From the NCBI GenBank assembly GCA_947631705.1, contig CANRMJ010000005.1, positions 1-59,436 of the forward strand: a DNA stretch of 59,436 nucleotides, read 5' to 3'. The DNA comes from an uncultured Clostridia bacterium. GTDB taxonomy: Bacteria > Bacillota > Clostridia > Oscillospirales > Acutalibacteraceae. Of this stretch, positions 16,026 to 23,600 are shown one piece after another (position 1 is the stretch's first letter; every line of letters begins with the position of its first letter). The position numbers were made by a program, and so were the translations under genes. The notes under the pieces were generated by a model. The model ran no database searches, was not told the origin of the DNA, and was given only the letters and a program-made list of their open reading frames with translations.

Positions 16026-17930
16026 TTATTTATAAATCTTGTAAATATTTCCCTCAAAAGCTCGCAGTTCTTCGGCAACATCGCCCTTTGTTGAAAGAAT
16101 AAGCTCTGCGTTTTCATCAACAGCGGGTCTTTTTACCGCCTTTTTGCCAAGATTGAGCTCTATATAATACTTTTCGTTCTCATACTCTCTGTAATAGCAA
16201 AATACGGGCGGTTTAAGACCCTCAACCTCAACAAATTCACCGTAAACAAGGGCGGGAGTGCTTTTTCTGAGAGCTATCGCTTTTTTATAGAAATTCAGCA
16301 CGCTGTCTTCCCTCTCAGCCTCATCGGCGGCATTGTAACGCCTGTAATCCGATGCTATTCTGAGCCACGGCTTGCCGGTTGTGAATCCCGCGTTTTCTGT
16401 ATCGCTCCAATGGAAAGGACTTCTTGCGTTATCTCTCGTTCCTGTTTTGGCGCGTTTGAACGCCTTTTCTTCTTTCCATCCCTTTTCAACAAGCTCTTTA
16501 TATGTGTTGACCGCCTCAACATCGTTCAATTCATCGGCAGACGCAAAATCAACATTGCCCATTGAAAGCTCCTGTCCCTGATAGATATACGGAACACCGC
16601 GCAGCGTCATTTCAATAAGAGCGCAGATTTTTGAAATGTCCTCCCGCCATGCTCCCGTTTTGTCTACCTTTGAAACAATTCGCGGATTATCGTGATTTTC
16701 AAAGAAAACGGCAGGCCAACAATGATTTGTGTATTGCGTTTGAAATCTTGCAAATTCCCTCATCACTTTATAAAGGTCATAATCATATGTATCGTAGCTC
16801 GTGTGCCCATGATTTACAAGGAAATCAAAATTGAAAACCGTGTCCAGCTCACCGCGGAAATCAGCGGTAAGCATTTTATCCATTTCAATTCCCGCTCCGC
16901 CGCATTCACCCACCGTGTAAACATCATAATTTCCAAATGTTTTTTCACGCATTTCTTTTAGATATTCGTGCAGCCTCGGACCGTAAAAATAAAATTCCGC
17001 GCCCTTATAGCCTGTCAGCATTCCGAGAAAAGCGTTTGCATCGGGCAAATCGTGATTTTTGCTGATAAAGTTTATAACATCCATTCTGAAGCCGTCTATG
17101 CCCTTATCAAGCCACCAGTTCATCATTTCATAAACGCTGTTGCGCACTTTCTCATTTTCCCAGTTCAAATCCATTTGCTTTTTTGAAAACAGATGCATAG
17201 CCCACTGATTGAGATTTTCATAATAATTCCACGCAGGGCCTTTAAACAGAGAAAGCCAGTTGTTTGGCGGCGTAATTCCCGCGTCCGGCGCGTCACGCCA
17301 AATATAATAATCGTGATAGGGATTATCCTTTGATTTCTGCGCTTCTTTAAACCACTCGTGCTCATCACTTGTGTGGTTTACAACCAAATCAACAATAAGC
17401 TTCATACCGCGCTTGTGGATTTCGTTGAGCAAAGTATCAAAATCCTCCATAGTGCCGAATTCAGCCATAATCTTTTTGTAATCGCGGATATCGTAGCCGT
17501 TATCGTCATTCGGAGAATCATAAAACGGAGAGCACCAGATCGCCGTAACTCCCAAATCACTAAGATAATCAAGTTTTTGGGTAATGCCGTTCAAATCGCC
17601 GATACCGTCCCCGTTACTGTCGTAAAACGAACGCGGGTAAATCTGATAAATAACAGCCTCTTTCCACCATTTTTTGGTAAGGGTTCCTTTATCGCTTATT
17701 ATTTCTCCCTTTTCAAGATTCAGCATATCGCAAATATTATTTACGGTTTGCTTATCAATAAGACCGAAGGAAAGAGAATTCAGCATTTTAAGCTTTGCCT
17801 TCCCGATAAAACTGTTTTCTATAAGAGAAGAAGGCAGATGGAGCGCAAGCATTAGCTTTTCAAGCATATCTTTTGCCATAGGATTCTGCGATGCGTCTTT
17901 AAAAGTTGTATCAGGCGTTATTTTAATCAT
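16026..17930 (-). CDS. GH13 alpha-glucosidase with N-terminal extension
   Basis: 634 aa, cytoplasmic. The GH13 catalytic core starts near residue 88 (WWKEAVIYQIYPRSFYDSNG). Motifs: DLVVNH (region I, about 181-186), GFRMDVINF with nucleophile Asp-284, VGECGG with acid/base Glu-342 and ENHDNPR with Asp-414. Composition fits oligo-1,6-glucosidase or alpha-glucosidase (GH13_31-like). No signal peptide, so it acts on imported oligosaccharides. The first 80 or so residues are an extra helical module (TFKDASQNPMAKDMLEKLML; GKAKLKMLNSLSFG) not present in standard enzymes. A GPH-family transporter gene lies 1.7 kb away and may supply its substrate (inference). Confidence 0.9.
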   Translation of the reverse strand: MIKITPDTTFKDASQNPMAKDMLEKLMLALHLPSSLIENSFIGKAKLKMLNSLSFGLIDKQTVNNICDMLNLEKGEIISDKGTLTKKWWKEAVIYQIYPRSFYDSNGDGIGDLNGITQKLDYLSDLGVTAIWCSPFYDSPNDDNGYDIRDYKKIMAEFGTMEDFDTLLNEIHKRGMKLIVDLVVNHTSDEHEWFKEAQKSKDNPYHDYYIWRDAPDAGITPPNNWLSLFKGPAWNYYENLNQWAMHLFSKKQMDLNWENEKVRNSVYEMMNWWLDKGIDGFRMDVINFISKNHDLPDANAFLGMLTGYKGAEFYFYGPRLHEYLKEMREKTFGNYDVYTVGECGGAGIEMDKMLTADFRGELDTVFNFDFLVNHGHTSYDTYDYDLYKVMREFARFQTQYTNHCWPAVFFENHDNPRIVSKVDKTGAWREDISKICALIEMTLRGVPYIYQGQELSMGNVDFASADELNDVEAVNTYKELVEKGWKEEKAFKRAKTGTRDNARSPFHWSDTENAGFTTGKPWLRIASDYRRYNAADEAEREDSVLNFYKKAIALRKSTPALVYGEFVEVEGLKPPVFCYYREYENEKYYIELNLGKKAVKRPAVDENAELILSTKGDVAEELRAFEGNIYKIYK

Positions 17931-17987
17931 AATTTATCCTTTCCTTTCCGACATTTTATTCCCAAGAAAGATAATACAACATTTTTC

Positions 17988-18024
17988 AAAAAAAAGCAAA
18001 TCCGCACAGCCGTAACCGTGCGGA
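17988..18024 (-). terminator. Terminator of the FAD/Rieske oxidoreductase gene
   Basis: TCCGCAC (18001-18007) pairs with GTGCGGA (18018-18024), and the minus-strand transcript then runs into a T-rich stretch (A tract at 17988-17995). Confidence 0.75.
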
Positions 18025-18029
18025 AAAAA

Positions 18030-19466
18030 TCAGTTGAGCAAAATTGACAAGTGTTGGGCGGGATTGTCAATCAGAGCGCCCCTGTAATCATATCTTGAAC
18101 CGTGGCACGGGCAATCCCACGTTTTTGTGCTGTTGTTCCAGTTGAGCGTACATTTAAGGTGGGGGCATTTCAGTGAAACAACGTAAAGTCTGCCGTTTTC
18201 ATCTCTGTAAGCTCCGGCTTTTTTGCCTTTGTATCTTATAACGGCGGCGCTTGAATTTTTAACGTCTTTTTCTGTCAGAGAAGTAATTTTAAGATGCTTT
18301 GCAAAGCCCTTAACCGTCTCCGCGGTATTTACGCAAGCGTTGCCCGCACTTGCAAAAACACTGAGACGCGACGGTGAAAACACGTTGAAATCCTCACTGT
18401 ATTTTCCTATGATCATATCCGAAACAATATTCGCACCCGCCATAGAAGTTGTCATTCCCCACTTGCAAAAGCCCGTTAACACAAACATATTCGGCGCGGC
18501 GGAAGAAAAGCGACCGATATAAGGAATACTGTCAAGCGTTATGCAGTCCTGCGCCGACCAGCGTGAGTTAACCTCAAAGCCCTTAAACAGCCTTTTGCCC
18601 GCCTGCTCAAGAGTTTTAAACGGGTCTTTATCATTCGGGCAGCCTGCCCTGTGCGCTCCGCCGCCGAGCAAAAGCTGATTTTCGTAGGAGCGTACAGACA
18701 GCCCACCGTCGGCGTCTATATACATCCCGTTGAGTTCTTTATCGTATTCGGAGGACACAACATAACTTCTCTCTTGGCTCATTCTCATAAAATACATTCC
18801 CGGAAAATTTACAAAAGGATAGTGGCAGGCGAGAACGATATTCTGAGCAGTAACAGCGCCTCGGTTTGTGTAAACCACATTGTCAACTATTTTCGTTGCC
18901 TGTGTGTGCTCATAAATATTAAGCTCATCCGCTATCGCACACAGGAACTCAAGCGGATTAAATTCAGCCTGATTGTCAAACACAAGCGCTGCCCGAACAG
19001 AGAACGGCAGCTCCGTTTTGGTGGTTAATCGGCACGGAATGCCCACTTTCTGAGCCGCCGCGCCCTCTTTATATATAGTTTTGTCGTCGCCGAGCGTATA
19101 GAGATAGGCGCTTTTTCTTTTAAAATGGCATGATATGCCCTTTTCGTTTATTATCTCCTCGTAATCATCTATCGCTTTTTGGTTCAGCGCCGCATACTGC
19201 CTTGCCGCCGCCTCGCCGTAATAATTTAGAATTTTGCTGTATATAACACCGTGTTGGCTCGTTATTTTAGCGGTGGTGTTTTTTGTTTGCCCGCTGCAAA
19301 CAGTGTTTGCCTCTATAACAGCAGTTTCTATTCCCTTTTGTTTCAATCTGTAAGCTGTGAGCAACCCTGCTATTCCCGCTCCGATAACAACGGTGTTTAC
19401 CGATATATCACCCTTCAACGGTTCACGTTTTTTGAACGAAACACTTTTACTCCAAACGGATTCCAT
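18030..19466 (-). CDS. FAD-dependent oxidoreductase with C-terminal Rieske domain
   Basis: 478 aa. The N-terminal DAO-type flavin domain starts with VVIGAGIAGLLTAYRLKQKG; a second FAD contact is FVLTGFCKWGMTTSMAGANI. The last 70 or so residues form a Rieske [2Fe-2S] domain with CPH (CxH) and CPCH (CxxH), all four ligands present. Proteins of this DadA/Rieske fusion type occur widely in Firmicutes; their substrate is generally not known. GGGAGG lies 7 bases before the ATG at 19466. It reads divergently from the sugar transporter gene. No signal peptide is present, so it is cytoplasmic. Confidence 0.85.
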   Translation of the reverse strand: MESVWSKSVSFKKREPLKGDISVNTVVIGAGIAGLLTAYRLKQKGIETAVIEANTVCSGQTKNTTAKITSQHGVIYSKILNYYGEAAARQYAALNQKAIDDYEEIINEKGISCHFKRKSAYLYTLGDDKTIYKEGAAAQKVGIPCRLTTKTELPFSVRAALVFDNQAEFNPLEFLCAIADELNIYEHTQATKIVDNVVYTNRGAVTAQNIVLACHYPFVNFPGMYFMRMSQERSYVVSSEYDKELNGMYIDADGGLSVRSYENQLLLGGGAHRAGCPNDKDPFKTLEQAGKRLFKGFEVNSRWSAQDCITLDSIPYIGRFSSAAPNMFVLTGFCKWGMTTSMAGANIVSDMIIGKYSEDFNVFSPSRLSVFASAGNACVNTAETVKGFAKHLKITSLTEKDVKNSSAAVIRYKGKKAGAYRDENGRLYVVSLKCPHLKCTLNWNNSTKTWDCPCHGSRYDYRGALIDNPAQHLSILLN

Positions 19467-19554
19467 AGAAACCTCCCGAATATTTATAAAAATAGACTGT
19501 CCGTAATTATATTTGACCAAAATACACGCTTTAAATCACATAAATAATTACCTG

Positions 19555-19583
19555 TTGAAAATTTTTACAAAATAATTTATAAT
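19555..19583 (+). promoter_or_regulatory. Promoter of the GPH transporter gene
   Basis: TTGAAA (19555-19560), a 17-base spacer and a perfect TATAAT (19578-19583). On the opposite strand an ATTATA at 19506-19511 is a possible -10 box for the divergent oxidoreductase. Confidence 0.78.
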
Positions 19584-19624
19584 GTAAAAAGCAGAACCGT
19601 TATTAAATTTTAAGGGGTAAAATT

Positions 19625-21094
19625 ATGGAGAAATATGTTCCTAAAAAGGAATGGATGGCATATGCGGTAGGCGCCCTCGGGCAGGGAATGATTTACGCCA
19701 TCATGAGTTCCTACATATCGGATTTTTATTTAAGCGTTTTAAAGCTCGCTCCGATTTTTGTTTTGCTGCTTATGCTGCTCGCAAGAATTTGGGACGCGGT
19801 AAACGACCCGATGATGGGTTATATTGCCGACAGAAGCAACTTCAAAAACGGCAAAATGCGCCCTTATATCATTTTTACTCCTATCCCGATTGCGATTTTA
19901 ACCATTCTTCTTTTTTATGCACCTGATTTATCGGGCTGGCAAATTCTTGTTTACGCTGCTGTTACTTATGTTGCCTGGGGTATGACCTACACAGCGTCAG
20001 ACGTGCCTTTTTGGGGACTTCCCAATCTCATGACGCCCAATCCCGACGAGCGGGGCGATATAATAAGCAAGGGAAAAACGGCAAACGGAGTAGGCTCGGC
20101 TATACCTATGGCAATCTTTATGCTGCTTGGATTTATTTTGCCGAAATTCAATCTTGCGGGCACGGAGCTTGAAAAAACAAAATATATGACGATTGCTCTT
20201 ATCAGCGCAATTCTCGGAAATATTCTCTTTGTAAGGGTTTACTTCAAGGCGAAAGAACGCGTTAACATTCCCATTCCGCCTAAAAAAGCAAAAGGCGAAC
20301 CCGGAGCGTTAAAGCTGATTCTAACCTGTAAGCCGCTTGTTTTAACTGCTCTTATGGGTATACTCTCCTCCGCAAGATATATGTATCAGGCGGGAGCTGT
20401 TCACGTTGCAAGATACAGCTTTTATATCGGCAAAGATTTAACGGGTCTTAACGCCGCTGAAAAAGAGGCTGCCCTGCAATCAAACATCAGCCTTGTTTCA
20501 ACCGTTTTTTCGGTTGCCACCGCAATAGGTATGTTCGGCACAATGCTGATTATGCCGCTCCTTTTCAAAAAATTCAATTACAAACAAATTATAATCGCAA
20601 GCTCCGTTCTTGGTTTCGCCTCGTCGCTTGCAATTTGGTTTATAGGATATGAGCATTTCTGGGTGTGCGTTCCGTTCCTTGCCCTTTCCTGTGTGCCATG
20701 CGGCGCAATCAATATATGCATCAACGCCATGGTGGGCGACTGCCTCGACTATATGGAGTGGAAAACGGGAAAAAGGCTCACGGGTATGGGCAGCGCGGTT
20801 CAGAGCTTTGTTGCAAAACTCGGCAACGCGATTTCAACCTCGTTTATAGTTTTGATGTATATAATAGTCAATCTTGACGTTGCAAGCATCAACGCAAGCG
20901 TAACCGCAAATCCGCTTGAAATGAGCGAAACAATAAGAACGGGTATGTTCAGCCTTGTTTCACTGATTCCGGGAATATCCCTTCTTGTAAGCACAATTCC
21001 AGTATTTTTCTACGATTTGGTGGGCGAAAAGAAAAAGAAAATCACCAAAGAGCTTGAGGAGCAGAGAAAAGAAAAAGGTATAGTGATTTCCTAA
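19625..21094 (+). CDS. GPH-family (MFS) sugar:cation symporter
   Basis: 489 aa with about 12 hydrophobic segments. The N-terminus (YAVGALGQGMIYAIMSSYIS) and the loop LARIWDAVNDPMMGYIADRS followed by GKMRPYIIFTPIP are the signature of the glycoside-pentoside-hexuronide family. A second conserved region is MVGDCLDYMEWKTGKRLTGM. The protein ends in a charged cytoplasmic tail (EKKKKITKELEEQRKEK). It probably imports an oligosaccharide or glycoside with Na+ or H+; substrate is not determined. AAGGGG precedes the ATG. It is monocistronic, with its own promoter and terminator. Confidence 0.88.
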   Translation: MEKYVPKKEWMAYAVGALGQGMIYAIMSSYISDFYLSVLKLAPIFVLLLMLLARIWDAVNDPMMGYIADRSNFKNGKMRPYIIFTPIPIAILTILLFYAPDLSGWQILVYAAVTYVAWGMTYTASDVPFWGLPNLMTPNPDERGDIISKGKTANGVGSAIPMAIFMLLGFILPKFNLAGTELEKTKYMTIALISAILGNILFVRVYFKAKERVNIPIPPKKAKGEPGALKLILTCKPLVLTALMGILSSARYMYQAGAVHVARYSFYIGKDLTGLNAAEKEAALQSNISLVSTVFSVATAIGMFGTMLIMPLLFKKFNYKQIIIASSVLGFASSLAIWFIGYEHFWVCVPFLALSCVPCGAINICINAMVGDCLDYMEWKTGKRLTGMGSAVQSFVAKLGNAISTSFIVLMYIIVNLDVASINASVTANPLEMSETIRTGMFSLVSLIPGISLLVSTIPVFFYDLVGEKKKKITKELEEQRKEKGIVIS

Positions 21095-21111
21095 GAGCCG
21101 CAAATATAGCT

Positions 21112-21146
21112 AAAAGCCACTTGAATTCAATGTTCAAGTGGCTTTT
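21112..21146. terminator. Bidirectional terminator after the transporter gene
   Basis: AAAAGCCACTTGAA (21112-21125) pairs with 21133-21146 around a 7-base loop, flanked by A and T tracts. The remaining 126 bases to the next gene contain no ORF with a ribosome site. Confidence 0.82.
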
Positions 21147-21272
21147 AATGTTTTCACCTTTTAACAACTCCACCGTACCTTTGTACGCCTGCTAAATGCC
21201 GAAAGGCGAATTCAGTTCCGTTTCTCAAAGTACGTCGGCTGTTTTATTATTTGCCGCAATAAATAAAACCAT

Positions 21273-22010
21273 TCAATTATACGATAACGCGTGATATTCC
21301 TCAAGGCACAAATCGTTTTTCATAATTTCCTCGGCTGCTTTTTTGCCCACATAGCGGTAATGCCACGGTTCAAAATCAATTTTTGTTATTTCCGTTTTGT
21401 CCTCAGGATAACGAAGAATAAAACCGTATTCCCAGCAGTGCTCCATCATCCAAAGCTGGCAATCGGAATTCAGCTGGCTTTCATCAAGATTTTGATTTTC
21501 AACCGTTACAATATCAAGAGCAAGTCCCGATTGATGCTCGCTCGTGCCGGGATACGCAACCCACATTGCCGCCTGAGCAACCGCCTCATCATGTGAATAT
21601 CCCTCTTTTTTATATTTTTCAACCTTTTTGTTGAAAAGAGAGGTTTGCTTTTCATTTGTCCTGTAAGATGAGCAAATCAGCGGATGAAAACCGAGTTTTT
21701 TAGCGTCGTTCAGCATATTGAGCAAATCGTTATACGCGTGCCTGTCTACTTTTTGACCGTTTGGCAAATCAACTAAATCGGGTTTCCATTCGTTCGGAAT
21801 CGGGTTCTCTGTATTAACAAGAAATTCAACCTCGCTATAAACGCGCTCCGTAGTTTCCGTTTCGGATTCGGTAACGGTTAAATCAGATGTTTCATATGGC
21901 AGAAAAGCCTCATCTTTGCCCATTTTCAAAATCGAAGAACCAAACACCGCTGAAAACACCGTAACGGACACCATAATAATCAATATTGTTTTTACAGCTT
22001 TATTTTTCAT
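21273..22010 (-). CDS. M15B D-alanyl-D-alanine carboxypeptidase (VanY-like)
   Basis: 245 aa. One N-terminal membrane/signal segment (VKTILIIMVSVTVFSAVFGS) leaves the catalytic domain outside. Metal and catalytic motifs of VanY/LdcB peptidases are present: LICSSYRTNEKQTSLF, YPGTSEHQSGLALDIV (His and Asp ligands) and FEPWHYRYVG (catalytic Glu region and His ligand). It trims D-Ala or other terminal residues from peptidoglycan stems. No vancomycin-resistance genes surround it, so a housekeeping wall role is likely. Confidence 0.9.
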   Translation of the reverse strand: MKNKAVKTILIIMVSVTVFSAVFGSSILKMGKDEAFLPYETSDLTVTESETETTERVYSEVEFLVNTENPIPNEWKPDLVDLPNGQKVDRHAYNDLLNMLNDAKKLGFHPLICSSYRTNEKQTSLFNKKVEKYKKEGYSHDEAVAQAAMWVAYPGTSEHQSGLALDIVTVENQNLDESQLNSDCQLWMMEHCWEYGFILRYPEDKTEITKIDFEPWHYRYVGKKAAEEIMKNDLCLEEYHALSYN

Positions 22011-22097
22011 TTTGCACAGCCCGAAAAAGTATTTATAATCTTATTATAATGCTTTTTTCCGATTATTGCGGAATAGCCTGAATAATTAACATTAATT

Positions 22098-23165
22098 TTA
22101 CATTTTTCGCTGATTTTTCTGTAATTTATCAATTAATCGGTTTAATCCGTCAGTTAAAAGTGATAATATTTCCGCGCTTATTATTGTTGCCGCAATAAAT
22201 ATAACCGTCTTAAAAACCAAGTTCATATCCGTTCCGTAAACGTTAAACGTATTCACTCCTCCCATACAGAACAAGCCGTGAACTAAATAAATATAATAGG
22301 ATTTTTTATCAAGGTAATTCATAGCTTTAGTGCTCATAATCCTGTTAAAAAATGAAGGCAGCACCTTGCTGAGCCAGAAAAACATATAAAAAATCCAAAA
22401 GCCTAAAACAGCATGGCTTATTGAGACATAAGCGGAATAAACAGCACCGTGCGACAATTTTGACCGTATAATGATACGAAATACCTGTATTATGATTGTA
22501 GCAAAGCTAAACAGCACAACCGTTTTGAAATTTGTGCTGCTCGCCTTGAATTCCAGAACCGCAGCTAAATATCCGGTAATAAATACCGCAAAATAGCCTA
22601 ATGCTATTATCCCTGTCATATTTATCAATATCGTTAAAAGATATATACCCCCCCCCGCGAGAATTATGGAGGTATACTTTTTATTTTTTGACTTATCCAT
22701 ATATTTTCCCCGAACCTTTTGAAGCACGGGAATCAGAAGATAGCACAGCATTATGATTGTTGCAAACCATAACGGACCCAAATTGGTAATTTCCGTAATA
22801 AATTTACTGAAAAAGCTCCAGTTTAAGAACAGCAATCCCTGAAGATTAAAAAGATATGCAAATACGGTAACAACATCGGTTTTGTGACCCATACAGTATA
22901 ATATTATTATGTCTATAGCAGCTATAAGCGATACCGGCACAACAAGCTTTTTAATTCTACCAAAATACCACTTTTTATAATTTCCCACCGTCTTGTTACC
23001 GTACAAAAACCCGGAAATAAGCAGAAAAACCTGAACTCCCACATTAAAAACTTCCGAAAGATGCTGATATCCCGGTATAAACGGATAAAAATTAATAACG
23101 TGACACAACACAATAAAAGTCATACTAAAAATTCGTAGCGCAGAAATTGTATAATCTTTTTTCAT
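22098..23165 (-). CDS. Membrane acyltransferase (acyltransferase 3 family)
   Basis: 355 aa, about ten membrane helices. The family's N-terminal part is clear: ISALRIFSMTFIVLCHVINF (with the conserved His), VGVQVFLLISGFLYGN and IKKLVVPVSLIAAIDI. Such enzymes O-acetylate surface polysaccharide or peptidoglycan-linked sugars. GAGGAGG lies 8-9 bases before the ATG. The coding strand has a run of nine G at 22656-22648, giving Gly-Gly-Gly near residues 171-173 in a transmembrane segment; slippage would truncate the protein in mid-membrane. It lies downstream of the tRNA terminator. Confidence 0.85.
   Translation of the reverse strand: MKKDYTISALRIFSMTFIVLCHVINFYPFIPGYQHLSEVFNVGVQVFLLISGFLYGNKTVGNYKKWYFGRIKKLVVPVSLIAAIDIIILYCMGHKTDVVTVFAYLFNLQGLLFLNWSFFSKFITEITNLGPLWFATIIMLCYLLIPVLQKVRGKYMDKSKNKKYTSIILAGGGIYLLTILINMTGIIALGYFAVFITGYLAAVLEFKASSTNFKTVVLFSFATIIIQVFRIIIRSKLSHGAVYSAYVSISHAVLGFWIFYMFFWLSKVLPSFFNRIMSTKAMNYLDKKSYYIYLVHGLFCMGGVNTFNVYGTDMNLVFKTVIFIAATIISAEILSLLTDGLNRLIDKLQKNQRKM
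22648..22656. repeat. C9/G9 homopolymer in acyltransferase gene
   Basis: Nine consecutive C on the plus strand (G on the coding strand). The present length keeps the frame open. Confidence 0.9.
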
Positions 23166-23250
23166 AAAATTTCCTCCTCAAAACACTTTGAATCAAACCG
23201 CATTTCAGTCTGCCCTGCTCGTATAAACTTCGCCGATTTAATTTTTAAAT

Positions 23251-23299
23251 AAAAAAATCACACAGCATAAAACATTTCAAAGAAACTTAAGCTGTGTGA
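23251..23299 (-). terminator. Terminator of the tRNA-Thr/tRNA-Tyr transcript
   Basis: TCACACAGC (23258-23266) pairs with GCTGTGTGA (23291-23299); the minus-strand transcript then has seven U (A tract 23251-23257). Confidence 0.88.
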
Positions 23300-23302
23300 C
23301 TG

Positions 23303-23387
<85 letters not shown>

Positions 23388-23413
23388 ATATATAAACTTT
23401 AAAGCAACTAAAT

Positions 23414-23489
23414 TGGAGCTGGTGAACGGACTCGAACCCCTGACCTGCTGATTACAAATCAGCTGCTCTACCAACTGAGCTACACCAGC
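23414..23489 (-). tRNA. tRNA-Thr (anticodon TGT)
   Basis: 73 nt plus encoded CCA (23416-23414). The acceptor stem GCTGGTG pairs with CACCAGC. The anticodon TGT is at 23456-23454 in the loop TTTGTAA, flanked by GCTGA/TCAGC. The T stem AGGGG/CCGTT contains a G-G mismatch and a G-U pair. Confidence 0.96.
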
Positions 23490-23507
23490 ATTTCTCAATG
23501 CCACAAT

Positions 23508-23536
23508 AATATATCATAATTAAAATATATAGTCAA
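23508..23536 (-). promoter_or_regulatory. Promoter of the tRNA operon
   Basis: TTGACT (23536-23531), a 17-base spacer ending in an extended TGA, and TATATT (23513-23508) on the minus strand, 19 bases before the tRNA-Thr 5' end. Confidence 0.82.
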
Positions 23537-23600
23537 GACTTTTTTTAAATTTTACTGGCGATTTATAAATATGCACATATAATAATCAGAGGTGATTTAT

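Noticed and set aside
21147-21272. Possible small gene or RNA between the transporter and VanY-type genes
   Set aside because: Only a weak 5-bp hairpin and no SD-ATG combination could be found on either strand.
22057-22073. TTCCG..CGGAA inverted repeat upstream of the VanY-type gene as a terminator
   Set aside because: Short stem without a T run in either direction; may be chance or part of a promoter.
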